Shown here piece after piece: positions 17,118 through 25,494 of a DNA stretch of 64,000 nt. The stretch spans positions 24,218 to 88,217 of IMG/VR virus record IMGVR_UViG_3300031576_000021. One strand, 5' to 3'. The translations under genes were made by a program, and so were the position numbers. The first letter of the stretch is position 1, and each line of letters begins with the position of its first letter. The stretch comes from a virus. The notes beneath the pieces were generated by a model. That model saw nothing but the letters and a program-made list of their open reading frames with translations. It was not told the DNA's origin and did not search any database.

Positions 17118-17633
17118 ATGACAGACGAGCGACGACGACAGTATCAAGCCGCCTACTATCAGCGGACGAAGACGAAGCGCCGGGCGGCATGGCTCCATCG
17201 CTACCAGACGGACCCCACGTTTCGGAAGCGGCACCAGAAGTCCGCGCGGCTGCATAGCCGGCTCGTGACGTCGTTGCGGAAGCTGGAGCCCAAGCCGGAA
17301 CGCCCGACCGGCCGAACGCGGGCCTTGCCGCGTGTGGTCACGATCGACGGACGGCAAGTGCGGGTCTACACGGTGGGCGACATCGCCGTACTCGTGAACC
17401 GCGGCGTGAAGGCGGTCCGGTTCTGGGTGACGCAGGGTTCGTTACCCGCGCCAGCTTACCGGGACAAGGGCCGCGGCTGGTTTCTGTTTAGCGAGGCGCA
17501 GCGGGGCGTGATCGAGCGGGCGGCAACCGAGAGTGGAATCGGCGCGCTGCGCGGGGCCAACCCGTTCGCGCCGGAGACCCGTTCGGCGCTCGCGCAGTTC
17601 TTCGCGCTCGCACGCAAGCGGTGGCCAGCATGA
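17118..17633 (+). CDS. MerR/excisionase-like DNA-binding protein
   Basis: A 171-residue protein. The N-terminal ~60 residues are very basic (RRRQYQAAYYQRTKTKRR). Residues ~90-135 contain a MerR/Xis-type helix-turn-helix (VYTVGDIAVLVNRGVKAVRF, ending in a wing). It probably regulates transcription or recombination. A hairpin sits directly upstream. Confidence 0.65.
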   Translation: MTDERRRQYQAAYYQRTKTKRRAAWLHRYQTDPTFRKRHQKSARLHSRLVTSLRKLEPKPERPTGRTRALPRVVTIDGRQVRVYTVGDIAVLVNRGVKAVRFWVTQGSLPAPAYRDKGRGWFLFSEAQRGVIERAATESGIGALRGANPFAPETRSALAQFFALARKRWPA

Positions 17634-17827
17634 GCGCGCGTCGCCGCCGTATCGGTAGCCGGCCGTATCACATGGCCGACAAGATCAGCGAGGACGGCCG
17701 CGTGTCGGCAGTCTGCTTCACGTCGCGCCGGGCAATCAACCTGAAGCTCGCCTATTGGACGAATCGGTGGGAAGCGGTGACGTGCAAGAAATGCCTGGCG
17801 CTGCGCCCTAGGGAGGGAACCATATGA
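17630..17827 (+). CDS. Small basic protein with C-x2-C
   Basis: A 65-residue protein, Arg-rich at the N-terminus, ending AVTCKKCLALRP. ATG 17630 overlaps the upstream stop; a GTG nine bases earlier is possible. Function unknown. Confidence 0.55.
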   Translation: MSARRRRIGSRPYHMADKISEDGRVSAVCFTSRRAINLKLAYWTNRWEAVTCKKCLALRPREGTI

Positions 17828-17967
17828 CGCTACTCGTGGCCTGTATTATTTCCGCTGGATTCACCATCCCGATCGGCTGGCGCTTCGTGCGGGTGGATGT
17901 CAGCCCCGCAGATCGTGGGAGGCTCGAAGCGGCAAGGGGGAGTGAATGGCCGAACCAGAGATCGTGA
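17824..17967 (+). CDS. Tiny membrane protein
   Basis: A 47-residue peptide from ATG 17824 (ATGA overlap) with an N-terminal membrane helix (LLVACIISAGFTIPIGW) and polar tail. It overlaps the next gene by 22 bases. Confidence 0.5.
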   Translation: MTLLVACIISAGFTIPIGWRFVRVDVSPADRGRLEAARGSEWPNQRS

Positions 17968-18329
17968 CTATCCGTGGGTTGGTGATGCCGGAGATCCTCG
18001 ATCTCGGGGAGCAGCTGATTACCGTCCGAGCGTTGCCGACCAACGTGGCCCGCGCGACGGTGGGGATCGACTACACGTTGACCGTGAAGACGGGCGCCAG
18101 CGAAGACGTGGCCGGTGGGGTGCAGTTCATGAAGGTGAGCCACTCGCTACACGTCCAGTGCTTGCCCGAGGAGGAGCCGCTCGTACGGAAGGCCGCCTCG
18201 GAGTACCTCGCGCGGGTGTGTGCGGCCGAGCGCGACGCGATCGTGGCCGAGTACGGGCTCCCGGCACCGGGACGACCAATAGCGGAACGGTCGCCGGAGA
18301 CCGATGGCGCGCAAGCCAAAGTCGGCTAA
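17946..18329 (+). CDS. Hypothetical protein before RecA
   Basis: A 127-residue protein, beta-rich in the middle (TVGIDYTLTVKTG) with a helical C-terminal part. AAGGGGGAG precedes ATG 17946. It overlaps the RecA gene by 26 bases, so translation is likely coupled. No family recognised. Confidence 0.6.
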   Translation: MAEPEIVTIRGLVMPEILDLGEQLITVRALPTNVARATVGIDYTLTVKTGASEDVAGGVQFMKVSHSLHVQCLPEEEPLVRKAASEYLARVCAAERDAIVAEYGLPAPGRPIAERSPETDGAQAKVG

Positions 18330-19503
18330 GGCGAAAGCCGAGAAAGCGCCCAAGGCGCCCAAAGCGAAGAAGCCGAAGAAGGTTGCTGCCGTCGCGGGCG
18401 AGACGATCGCCGACGTGGTCGTTGATCTGGAAGAGAAGCACGGGCCGAATCTCTTGATCCCGGCGTCGAAGATCGGGTCGCTGCGTCGGCATCCGACGGG
18501 CATCTTCGCACTCGACCTGGCGCTCGCGGGTGGATTCGCACAGGGGCGGTACTCGCTGATCTGGGGTCGGAAGGGCGGCGGCAAGACGACGTTGCTGCTC
18601 AAGCTGGTTGCCGAGTATCAGCGACGCTGCGGACTCTGTCTCCGAATAGACGAACGATGCGCTTGCAAGGGCGGCCCGCGCAAGCCGCGGATCTGGTGGG
18701 GCGACATCGAACGGGCCTGGGATAGTGACTGGGCGGTGGCGTGCGGCGTTCAGCTGATCCATCCCGACGGCGACGACTGGGTGCACATCACCCGACCCGA
18801 CTACGCCGAGCAGGCAATCGATATCGCCCATGCGGTCATGCGCGTGCCCGAGGTGGGGATCGGCGTCATCGATTCGCTGGCGCAGATGAATCCGACGGCC
18901 GAGGTCGAAGAGTCGGCCATGCAGCAGTTCCAGGCGTTGAAGGCACGCACGATCAGCCGGCTCTTGACGAAGGTGTCGTCGGCGCTGAACCAACGCGGGC
19001 GGACGTGCGAGATTGCGCCATCGTTCTTCTGTATCAATCAGATGCGTGAGAAGCTGAGTGCGGGCCGGACCATCGAGATCCGGCCGGGGGGCCACTACCA
19101 AACCTTCGCCGCAAGCACGGTGCTACGCATCCGGCCACGGGTCGGCGAGCAGACGGCGGCCTACGAATGGGAGACCGAGAAGCCGAAGGAGCTGACGGCG
19201 CCGTCGCGGGTCGTGACGGCGTTCCTGGTCGAGGAGTCGAAGGTGTCACCGCCACGGATTCACGGCGAGTACGCCATGTTTCTGCGTGGGGAGCGGCAGG
19301 GACAGACCGACGATCTTGGGACCGTGATCGAGCAAGCCTACCGCTATGGGCTGATCCCGCGGGACGGCACGAAAATCCCGCTCCATGACCAAACGTTCGG
19401 CACGCGGGAGGAATTGTCCGCGCACTGGTTGCAGAATCCGGCAGACTTCGCTACAGCCCGCGAGCAGGTGATCGCCCTCGCCAATGGGCCGGCACGAGTA
19501 TGA
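18304..19503 (+). CDS. RecA/UvsX-like recombinase
   Basis: A 399-residue RecA-type ATPase. After a Lys/Ala-rich N-terminal tail, Walker A is GRKGGGKTTL (~residue 90) and Walker B is GIGVIDSLAQM (~187). A Cys-rich insertion (CGLCLRIDERCACKGG) follows the first helix, which is unusual and may bind zinc. HYQTFAASTVLRIRP matches the L2/core region of phage RecA proteins. It should form filaments on single-stranded DNA for recombination-dependent replication. Confidence 0.85.
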   Translation: MARKPKSAKAKAEKAPKAPKAKKPKKVAAVAGETIADVVVDLEEKHGPNLLIPASKIGSLRRHPTGIFALDLALAGGFAQGRYSLIWGRKGGGKTTLLLKLVAEYQRRCGLCLRIDERCACKGGPRKPRIWWGDIERAWDSDWAVACGVQLIHPDGDDWVHITRPDYAEQAIDIAHAVMRVPEVGIGVIDSLAQMNPTAEVEESAMQQFQALKARTISRLLTKVSSALNQRGRTCEIAPSFFCINQMREKLSAGRTIEIRPGGHYQTFAASTVLRIRPRVGEQTAAYEWETEKPKELTAPSRVVTAFLVEESKVSPPRIHGEYAMFLRGERQGQTDDLGTVIEQAYRYGLIPRDGTKIPLHDQTFGTREELSAHWLQNPADFATAREQVIALANGPARV

Positions 19504-19523
19504 GGGCGAAGTGAGGGACGGGC

Positions 19524-19871
19524 GTGCGATGGAAGGTGGGCGAACGGGCGAGCATCCCGCGACGCATGACGCGGGAAGGGCGGCAGTGGCGCGACTGCCT
19601 ACTCACGCTGGTCCGGGCGTATCAGGAATGGGACGGTACGCCGACGACGGAGCCGTCGGTCGAGATCGATCCGGGCAGTACCAGCGCCGAGATCGTCCGC
19701 AAGCGGCTGCAACGCTTCGTCGACTACCATCCCGACGTGCTGCGCGGCTGGAAGATTCGCACGGCGAATCGGGCTCGTGGAAACGGGCAGTACCTGTTCG
19801 TCTGGCTGCGGAGGGCTCGTGGTAGCGGCGTCAAAGATCAGCCGGAGGCACGAGGAGCGGGTCGCTCGTGA
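19524..19871 (+). CDS. Hypothetical basic protein
   Basis: A 115-residue protein starting at GTG 19524 with GAGGGACGG upstream. It is rich in Arg and Trp (RQWRDCLLTLVRAYQEWDGT, LRGWKIRTANRARGNGQYLF), suggesting nucleic-acid contact. It overlaps the resolvase candidate downstream by 53 bases. Confidence 0.5.
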   Translation: MRWKVGERASIPRRMTREGRQWRDCLLTLVRAYQEWDGTPTTEPSVEIDPGSTSAEIVRKRLQRFVDYHPDVLRGWKIRTANRARGNGQYLFVWLRRARGSGVKDQPEARGAGRS

Positions 19872-20274
19872 GGTTGGGGGTCGCCGGCAGCCGGGGAGTG
19901 GCAACCGCTCCGGGTTCGAGGGCGACATCCGGACCGAGCGGTGGCTGATCGAGCACAAGTACACGACAACGGCGAGCTTTCGAGTGACTCCCGCCCTGCT
20001 CGCGAAGATCGAAGGCGAGGCGAGCCTGCGGTACCCGCCGCTCCAGCCGGCCGTCATCGTCGCCTATGTGCGCCGCGCGGCGCCCATCTATCCGATCGCC
20101 CGGTGGTGGCTCTGTCGAGCGTGTGACGTTGCGGACCCTCCATCGAGGGTGGTGGAAGTCATTGAAGGATGGGTAGTCACGCTCAGCGGCCTGTTGGAGT
20201 TACGGCGGGCGGGGCGCATGGTGGTTCTTCCCGACCAGCGGTGGGTGGCCATGCCCTTCGAGATGACATGCTAG
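19819..20274 (+). CDS. Holliday-junction-resolvase-like PD-(D/E)XK nuclease
   Basis: A 151-residue protein from GTG 19819 with GGAGGG upstream. The pattern SKISRRHEERVAREVGGRRQ, then GDIRTERWLIEHKYT gives the conserved Glu, Asp and E-x-K of Hjc-like and phage PD-(D/E)XK endonucleases. The C-terminal region has a CRAC pair. Family enzymes cleave branched DNA. It stands directly after RecA, which fits a recombination module. Confidence 0.7.
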   Translation: MVAASKISRRHEERVAREVGGRRQPGSGNRSGFEGDIRTERWLIEHKYTTTASFRVTPALLAKIEGEASLRYPPLQPAVIVAYVRRAAPIYPIARWWLCRACDVADPPSRVVEVIEGWVVTLSGLLELRRAGRMVVLPDQRWVAMPFEMTC

Positions 20275-21092
20275 CCAGCGCGCTCAGTCGTCGCGGCCAG
20301 ATGCCCGGCCGCGCCAGCCAAGAGCGGCTCCGCGCGGCGCCGCGTATCCGCAGCGTCGGCAGCGGCGCGCTGTCCGAGGCGTTGACCAAGGCCCTCATCC
20401 TAGAGGAGCCGGACCGGATCGCCTCGAAGCGGATGCACGCGAGCATGCTCGCGGACCTGTGCACGCGCGAGCGAGTGCTGGTGAAGCAGCACGACGTGCA
20501 TCCGACCAAGGTCTACCCGGCGTCACTGCGGGTGCGCTTCGATCTTGGGACGTTCGCCCATGACGTGGTCCGCAACAGCTATCTCGCGGACCAGCTGTGG
20601 GGCGACTGGCGCTGTCTCGCCTGTGGCTGGATGGCCGAAGGCTATCGACCCAGCGCGGAGCATGGCGATCACCGCTGTACGAGCGACGTCTGGCGGTACA
20701 TCGAACGCGAGGTCGAGCGCGATGGCGTGGTCGGGCATCTCGACGCCATGGAGCACGATCGCCTGCTCGGACCCGGCGTGACCGAGATCAAGACCATGGA
20801 GAGCGCCCGATTCCAGCACGGCGCGTTGCCGCTGAAGGAGCACACGATCGTGCTGCAAGTGTATCTCTGGCTGACCGGCTTCCGTTGGGGGCGGCTCCTC
20901 TACGTGAGCACGGGAATCGAGAAGGTCTCGCCGTTTAAGGACTACGTGTTCCGGTACGATTTGCGCACCGCGCGGCGCATCGCGCAGATCGCGGCCGAGG
21001 AGTCTGCTGGCGGGAAGCGGGCGTGTCGGACCGCAACCGACGCGCGGGCGCTTGCCTGTCCCGTACGGCGGCCATGCTGGGAGGGGTCATGA
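20268..21092 (+). CDS. Cas4/RecB-like PD-(D/E)XK exonuclease
   Basis: A 274-residue protein. FDLGTFAHDVV, VVGHLDAM and GVTEIKTM provide the His, Asp and E-x-K motifs of RecB-type nucleases. Cysteines at CLACGW and near the end (C-x9-C-x5-C, CRTATDARALACPVRRPC) resemble the Fe-S arrangement of Cas4/AddB-like enzymes. It probably resects DNA ends for RecA. It overlaps the flanking genes by short ATG-TAG and ATGA junctions. Confidence 0.7.
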   Translation: MLASALSRRGQMPGRASQERLRAAPRIRSVGSGALSEALTKALILEEPDRIASKRMHASMLADLCTRERVLVKQHDVHPTKVYPASLRVRFDLGTFAHDVVRNSYLADQLWGDWRCLACGWMAEGYRPSAEHGDHRCTSDVWRYIEREVERDGVVGHLDAMEHDRLLGPGVTEIKTMESARFQHGALPLKEHTIVLQVYLWLTGFRWGRLLYVSTGIEKVSPFKDYVFRYDLRTARRIAQIAAEESAGGKRACRTATDARALACPVRRPCWEGS

Positions 21093-21652
21093 GGCGAGTA
21101 GCTACCCGGGTGGCACGACCGGAACCTGGGATGGGCGTCGGGATCGACCTCTCGTTTGCGCGTAGCGCGATAGCATGGCGCCGCGATGGAAAGGTCGAAT
21201 GCCCAGTCTTCCTGACGCAGGTCAGCGACTGTGCATCGGAGCGCGAGAAAGCGGAGCGACTCTACGAGATCACGTCGTGGGTGACGCGCACGGTGCGTGA
21301 GATCAATCCGGCGTGGATCGCGCTGGAAAACTACGCCTACGCGGGCCCGAAGCTGGTGCCGCTCGCGGAGTTGGGTGGTGCGGTGAAGCACGAGTTGCTC
21401 CGTATCCTCGGCATGGCGGTGATTCCTGTGCCGGTCACGACGGCGCGTCTGCTCGTCTTCGGCAAAGGGAACCTGAAGAAACCGGACGTCGTAAGGCTGG
21501 CACGCGATGCCGAGCCACGACTGCGCCAGGGTGGCGACGACGAGTGCGACGCCTGGGTGGTGCTCCGCGCCGTTGAGCGTGCCTACGAAATCACCACGGC
21601 ACAGGAGCCCGAGAAGCGGCTGTACGCAAGCGCCGTACGGCTCCTTGGATGA
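21089..21652 (+). CDS. RuvC-like nuclease
   Basis: A 187-residue protein with an RNase H-type fold. GVGIDLSFARSAIAW provides the first Asp, IALENYAYAG the Glu, and GGDDECDAWVVLRA the terminal acidic pair, as in RuvC and related resolvases. The basic loop KGNLKKPDVVRLA resembles RuvC substrate-binding. ATG 21089 overlaps the upstream stop and follows GGAGGGG. Together with the gene at 19819, two resolvase-type nucleases sit in one module. Confidence 0.75.
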   Translation: MRRVATRVARPEPGMGVGIDLSFARSAIAWRRDGKVECPVFLTQVSDCASEREKAERLYEITSWVTRTVREINPAWIALENYAYAGPKLVPLAELGGAVKHELLRILGMAVIPVPVTTARLLVFGKGNLKKPDVVRLARDAEPRLRQGGDDECDAWVVLRAVERAYEITTAQEPEKRLYASAVRLLG

Positions 21653-21930
21653 GGGGACGGATCAACGTGCTCGTGCTAAGCGGTACGGTTGGCGACGGAC
21701 CTTTTCAAAGCGAGATCCCCGACGAGACCGTGTTCCGCATGGATCAGGCCACCGACGCGCCCGCCGACCCGATCTTGAGCCTCTCAATCGTTGGGCGTGG
21801 TCCCCAAGCCGCGTACGCGCAGGAGCGGCTCAAGCGTGGCTCGCAGGTCGTGGTGCAGGGGCAGTTGATTCCATGGTATGGCGGGACGGTCGCGGTCGTA
21901 GCAGAGCGCATCAAGCTCGTAACCGGCTGA
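21649..21930 (+). CDS. ssb: Single-stranded DNA-binding protein (OB fold), short form
   Basis: A 93-residue SSB-like protein. INVLVLSGTVGDGPF, LSLSIVGRGPQAAYAQERLK and GSQVVVQGQLIPW are the strands of the SSB OB fold. It lacks the acidic C-terminal tail that bacterial SSB uses to recruit partners. The start overlaps the RuvC-like stop (ATGA). Confidence 0.75.
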   Translation: MRGRINVLVLSGTVGDGPFQSEIPDETVFRMDQATDAPADPILSLSIVGRGPQAAYAQERLKRGSQVVVQGQLIPWYGGTVAVVAERIKLVTG

Positions 21931-21950
21931 CAAGCCGATAGGGGGGTGGC

Positions 21951-22700
21951 ATGGGCTCAGACATCGGGACGCGGTTCGGCAAGCAGATTCAGCTGGCGCT
22001 GGAGTTCTGCTCGGGGGAGAAGACGCCGAAGACGGCACGCGCCGAGATCGTCAGGCTGGTGCAAGGGCTGCGGGATGCCGGAGAGTGCTCGCGCTACTTG
22101 CAAGGCGGGATCTTCGGGCGGGTCCGCGACGGCAAGTTGTGGCTCGGCCGGGACAACGAAGATCAGACATTCGGCGAGTGGGTCGAGGAGCAGTTCGGCA
22201 TCCAGCGCAAGACGGCGGCACATTACATCGTGATGTACGAGCGTGCTACGCTGCTCGGGCTGGGACCCGACAAGATCGACACGCTGGGATGGACGAAGGC
22301 CCGCGCCGTCCTGCGCATCGCCACTCGCGAGAGCCTGGATGCGTGGCTGGACCGTGCCGAGAAGAAGACACAGAAAGAGCTGGAGCACGAGGTGTCCGAC
22401 GCGCGAAAGTCTCGGCGCGCGACCCCATCAGATGACGCGCCCGCACGGCTCGATGTGCTGAAGTTCATGGTCACGGCCGATGAGCGTCAGAATATCGAAG
22501 GATGCGTCGAGACGGCGTGCGACACGCTGCGGGCCGGACAATCTGGTATCGTCTTCGCTCGTGGCACAGCGCTGAACGCGATTTGCAGCGAATGGACATT
22601 GAGTCGCATGGACGCGGAGCGAAGTCTCCAGTGGTTCGTCGAGCAAGTCGAGCGACGGTTCGGGGTCGAGATCACGGTGCGTGAGCGGAAGACGGGGTGA
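21951..22700 (+). CDS. DNA-binding-like protein with central HTH
   Basis: A 249-residue protein. The central part (FGEWVEEQFGIQRKTAAHYI) resembles the helix-turn-helix of DUF3102/KfrA-like phage and plasmid proteins. A strong AGGGGGG site precedes ATG 21951. The C-terminal half is alpha-helical. It may act in regulation or segregation; function not established. Confidence 0.6.
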   Translation: MGSDIGTRFGKQIQLALEFCSGEKTPKTARAEIVRLVQGLRDAGECSRYLQGGIFGRVRDGKLWLGRDNEDQTFGEWVEEQFGIQRKTAAHYIVMYERATLLGLGPDKIDTLGWTKARAVLRIATRESLDAWLDRAEKKTQKELEHEVSDARKSRRATPSDDAPARLDVLKFMVTADERQNIEGCVETACDTLRAGQSGIVFARGTALNAICSEWTLSRMDAERSLQWFVEQVERRFGVEITVRERKTG

Positions 22701-22703
22701 TGC

Positions 22704-23189
22704 ATGCCGGTAGGCGACTGGAAGATTGATGTGGAGCTAGTGCTCGACCGACTGACGATCGAGCGCATCCGGACGCATCGGCAGACGGCCGTGATCGTCG
22801 ACGAGAGTGTCGAGATCGCGGCCGAGACGTACGTGCGATTCATCGAATCACGCGACATGGATGCGGCCACTATCGAGTGCGCCGTGGCCTATGTGCAGCC
22901 GATCCCTGGCGTCGGCAAGATGGCGTGCGTCGCGACGAAGCATCACAAGATCCTCATGCCGTGGGAGTGCCAGTTCCTGTACGTGATCTGGGGGGCCCCG
23001 GGCCAGGCGGACCCGAGCCAGATCAACGGCTCGCACGAGCCGACCGTCGGGCAGCTTGCCGCACTCGCGTTTGGCCTTGAAGCCAAAGCGCGGTTTGAGC
23101 GGACGCACGATCTCGCCAAGGCCCTGCAACAGGGCCAGCACGTCGTCGGCGCGACACGTGTCCCGCCTGGGAACGGCCGGAGGCAGTGA
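22704..23189 (+). CDS. Hypothetical protein
   Basis: A 161-residue protein, beta-rich in the centre (CAVAYVQPIPGVGKMACVAT, QFLYVIWGAPG). No motif is recognised. It starts 4 bases after the preceding stop and ends close to a small downstream gene. Confidence 0.6.
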   Translation: MPVGDWKIDVELVLDRLTIERIRTHRQTAVIVDESVEIAAETYVRFIESRDMDAATIECAVAYVQPIPGVGKMACVATKHHKILMPWECQFLYVIWGAPGQADPSQINGSHEPTVGQLAALAFGLEAKARFERTHDLAKALQQGQHVVGATRVPPGNGRRQ

Positions 23190-23191
23190 CG

Positions 23192-23353
23192 ATGATCACG
23201 CCGCCGCCCGTGCGTCGGATTCGCCCCAGGCCGATGGCACGTCTGGTGGCCAGAGAGGAGCCAATAAGCAGGCTTCAGCCCGATCGGTCTTCGACATGCC
23301 GTGCGATATCAACGCGGCAGCTACGCAAGGTGATGGAGATTCCGCGGCAATGA
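23192..23353 (+). CDS. Small Arg/Pro-rich protein
   Basis: A 53-residue basic peptide (PPPVRRIRPRPMARLVARE) from ATG 23192, with GGAGG 7 bases upstream. Its TGA overlaps the methyltransferase ATG (ATGA), which supports both starts. Confidence 0.45.
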   Translation: MITPPPVRRIRPRPMARLVAREEPISRLQPDRSSTCRAISTRQLRKVMEIPRQ

Positions 23354-24588
23354 CGACGACATGGCAGAGTCGAATTGTCGAGCACGGCGAGGTCGATCCG
23401 CGTCTGCTCATTCCGCATCCGAAGAACTGGAAGATTCACCCAGCGTTCCAGCGGGCGGTCATGGGCGATGCGCTTAGTGAAGTAGGGTGGTTGCAAACGG
23501 TTGTGGTGAATCGCCCGACGGGAAACATCATCGATGGGCACATGCGCGTGCAGCTCGCGATCGAAGGTGGAGAGCCAACAATCCCTGTCACCTACGTGGA
23601 CCTGTCCGCACATGACGAAGCCAAGGCCCTGGCGCTCTTCGATCCAGTCGGCGCGCTCGCTCGCGAACACAACCCGATCATGGAGGAACTGATCAGGCAG
23701 GTGGATACGGATAGCATCAACATTCGGCGGATGCTCGATGCGTATGGACAACCAGCCCTGAAGGCGGGACAGACAGACCCCGATGATGTCCCAACGGCCA
23801 CCCGGCGCATCGTGCAGCCCGGGGACGTGTGGCAACTTGGCGAGCACCTCCTCTTGTGTGGGTCGTGTGAACAGTTGGGCTCCGTCGTCCCACCCGAGAC
23901 TGCCACGCTTCTCGTGACCGATCCTCCCTATGGCGTGTCATATGGCGACAAGAATGCGTTCTTGAATGCGATTGCCCCGGGCAATCGCATTCAAGAGCCC
24001 ATCGAAGGAGACCATCAGACACCTGATGAGATGAGTGTGCTCTGGCGTGCCACGTTCGGCGCCATTCGCTGTCTGCTGGCACCTGGGGCGGCCTATTATG
24101 TCACGGGTCCGCAGGGCGGCGATCTCCTCCTCCTCCTCCTCCTCCTCCTCCTCCTCGCACTTCGCGACTCCGGCTTTCCGCTGCGGCATATGCTGGTGTG
24201 GGTCAAGAACGGGCATGTCTTGGGTCGTAGCGACTACCACTACCAGCATGAGCCGATTCTCTACGGATGGGTCGACGGAGGGGCGCATCACGCAGTCGCG
24301 GATCGTTCAGAGACGTCCACATGGTTCATTCCCAAACCGCAGGTCTCCGAGCTTCACCCGACGATGAAGCCCGTGGCCTTGTGGGCACGGGCCATCCAGA
24401 ATAGCAGCGATGAGGGTGGGACGATCGTTGATCCGTTTCTCGGGAGCGGCACGGCCTTCATTGCGGCTGAGCAAACTCACCGACGATGTGTCGGTGCCGA
24501 GATCAGTCCGGTGTACTGCGATGTGAGCATTCAGCGCTGGCAGTCATTCACCGGCCAGGTGGCGACGAGGGTAGCCCATGGCGGATGA
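23350..24588 (+). CDS. DNA methyltransferase with N-terminal ParB-like domain
   Basis: A 412-residue N4-cytosine/N6-adenine DNA methyltransferase. The N-terminal ~120 residues form a ParB/sulfiredoxin-like domain (LLIPHPKNWKIHP, GNIIDGHMRVQLA). The catalytic motif DPPYG is near residue 190 and the AdoMet motif VDPFLGSGT near 360. Phage enzymes of this type protect DNA from host restriction or mark origins. Two oddities lie within it: a 35 bp palindrome and eleven consecutive CTC codons. Confidence 0.9.
   Translation: MTTTWQSRIVEHGEVDPRLLIPHPKNWKIHPAFQRAVMGDALSEVGWLQTVVVNRPTGNIIDGHMRVQLAIEGGEPTIPVTYVDLSAHDEAKALALFDPVGALAREHNPIMEELIRQVDTDSINIRRMLDAYGQPALKAGQTDPDDVPTATRRIVQPGDVWQLGEHLLLCGSCEQLGSVVPPETATLLVTDPPYGVSYGDKNAFLNAIAPGNRIQEPIEGDHQTPDEMSVLWRATFGAIRCLLAPGAAYYVTGPQGGDLLLLLLLLLLLALRDSGFPLRHMLVWVKNGHVLGRSDYHYQHEPILYGWVDGGAHHAVADRSETSTWFIPKPQVSELHPTMKPVALWARAIQNSSDEGGTIVDPFLGSGTAFIAAEQTHRRCVGAEISPVYCDVSIQRWQSFTGQVATRVAHGG
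23961..23995 (+). repeat. 35 bp palindrome inside the methyltransferase gene
   Basis: CTTGAATGCGATTGCCC (23961-23977) is followed, after one C, by its exact reverse complement (23979-23995). It encodes LNAIAPGNRIQ within a normal part of the enzyme. Such a perfect hairpin could stall ribosomes or polymerase, or form a cruciform. Confidence 0.8.
24124..24156 (+). repeat. (CTC)11 microsatellite encoding poly-Leu
   Basis: Eleven perfect CTC triplets in frame within the methyltransferase, between DPPYG and VDPFLGSGT. Length change by slippage would alter the protein by whole leucines. Confidence 0.85.
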
Positions 24589-25159
24589 TGCAGTCCGTGC
24601 AATCCCCCGCATCCTGCCGCTCGACTGGGACCCGCAGCGTCGACCAGAGGGTGGCGGACGGCCCCCGCGTCTGACAGAGGGGGTAGCGCAGGCCCTCTAC
24701 AAAGGGCTTGTCTTCGGCTTGCCGCATCCCATTGCCGCAAGTCAGGCGCACATCCATCCCGACACATTCCAGACCTGGCTGCGACGTGGGCGAATCGAGC
24801 AGGCTGATCCCACAAGCGCCTATGGCTGTTTCTATCTCGCAATGCAGCAAGCGAAGCGCGAGTGCGAAGCGGAACTCATCGGACGTATTCGCGTGGCCGG
24901 CATCCGGCATTGGACGGCGAACGCCTGGCTATTGGAGCGGAAATGGCCGGAGCGCTGGGGCCGGCACTTCCGTGTCGAGGCGGATCGTGGGGGCATCACC
25001 GTGGGGCAGGTCGCTCCGCTGGGCGAGCAAGTGCGAGCGTTGCGCAAGGAGCGCGGGCAGTTCCTTTCGGTCGTCGAGCGGGCGATGGCGTTGCTGACGG
25101 ACCAGCGGGCGGACGTGACGGCAGAAGGGGAGTTGACACAAGAGACGGTAACGGGGTAA
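24578..25159 (+). CDS. Terminase-small-subunit-like HTH protein
   Basis: A 193-residue protein. GGRPPRLTEGVAQALYKGLV and AAASQAHIHPDTFQTWLRRG form a homeodomain-like HTH, followed by YLAMQQAKRECEAELIGRIR and NAWLLERKWPERWGR, a pattern common in small terminase-like phage proteins. It is 26 kb away from the large subunit, so it may instead be a DNA-binding regulator. It overlaps the methyltransferase end. Confidence 0.65.
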   Translation: MADDAVRAIPRILPLDWDPQRRPEGGGRPPRLTEGVAQALYKGLVFGLPHPIAASQAHIHPDTFQTWLRRGRIEQADPTSAYGCFYLAMQQAKRECEAELIGRIRVAGIRHWTANAWLLERKWPERWGRHFRVEADRGGITVGQVAPLGEQVRALRKERGQFLSVVERAMALLTDQRADVTAEGELTQETVTG

Positions 25160-25162
25160 AGT
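25133..25162 (+). promoter_or_regulatory. Promoter of the TTGACACAA family
   Basis: TTGACA 25133-25138 and TAAAGT 25157-25162, 18 bp apart, at the end of the preceding gene and 18 bases before ATG 25180. Confidence 0.65.
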
Positions 25163-25179
25163 ATGGCCCTGGGGGCGTG

Positions 25180-25494
25180 ATGGCGAGTCGATGTCAGTAT
25201 TGCCGCGGCGAGATCATCTTCGCGCGGACGAAAGCAGGGAAGGCGCTACCGATCGACCTCCATCCGTTGCCACGCGAAGCCGTCCCGCCCGCATACCGTT
25301 GGCAGATCGAGGTCCGCGGGCATGTGCGACGCGATCCCACCGGCACGCGGCCGACGGTCCTCGTGTCGCACTTCACGGTGTGTCCCGTGCGCCTGAAGCC
25401 GGAGACGCTGGCGCGTCTGTTGAGTGGCCGATGCTTGCCGAGCGGGCGAAGCGCCACGGAGGGACGGCATGGCACTGAGAACGCCCGAGCGTGA
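25180..25494 (+). CDS. Zinc-binding phage protein, paralogue of 28362
   Basis: A 104-residue protein. CQYCRGEIIFARTKAGKALPID at the start and VLVSHFTVCP later give a C-x2-C...H...C metal site, a pattern frequent in small phage proteins. The gene at 28362 has the same layout (CRYCPAQIIW, YVVHFATCP), so they are probably paralogues. A GGGGGCG site precedes ATG 25180. Confidence 0.65.
   Translation: MASRCQYCRGEIIFARTKAGKALPIDLHPLPREAVPPAYRWQIEVRGHVRRDPTGTRPTVLVSHFTVCPVRLKPETLARLLSGRCLPSGRSATEGRHGTENARA

Noticed and set aside
20268-21092. Cas4 as part of a CRISPR system
   Set aside because: No Cas1, Cas2 or array is present; the gene sits in a recombination cassette.
24118-24160. Poly-Leu as a membrane helix
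   Set aside because: It lies inside a soluble methyltransferase between catalytic motifs and arises from a triplet repeat.
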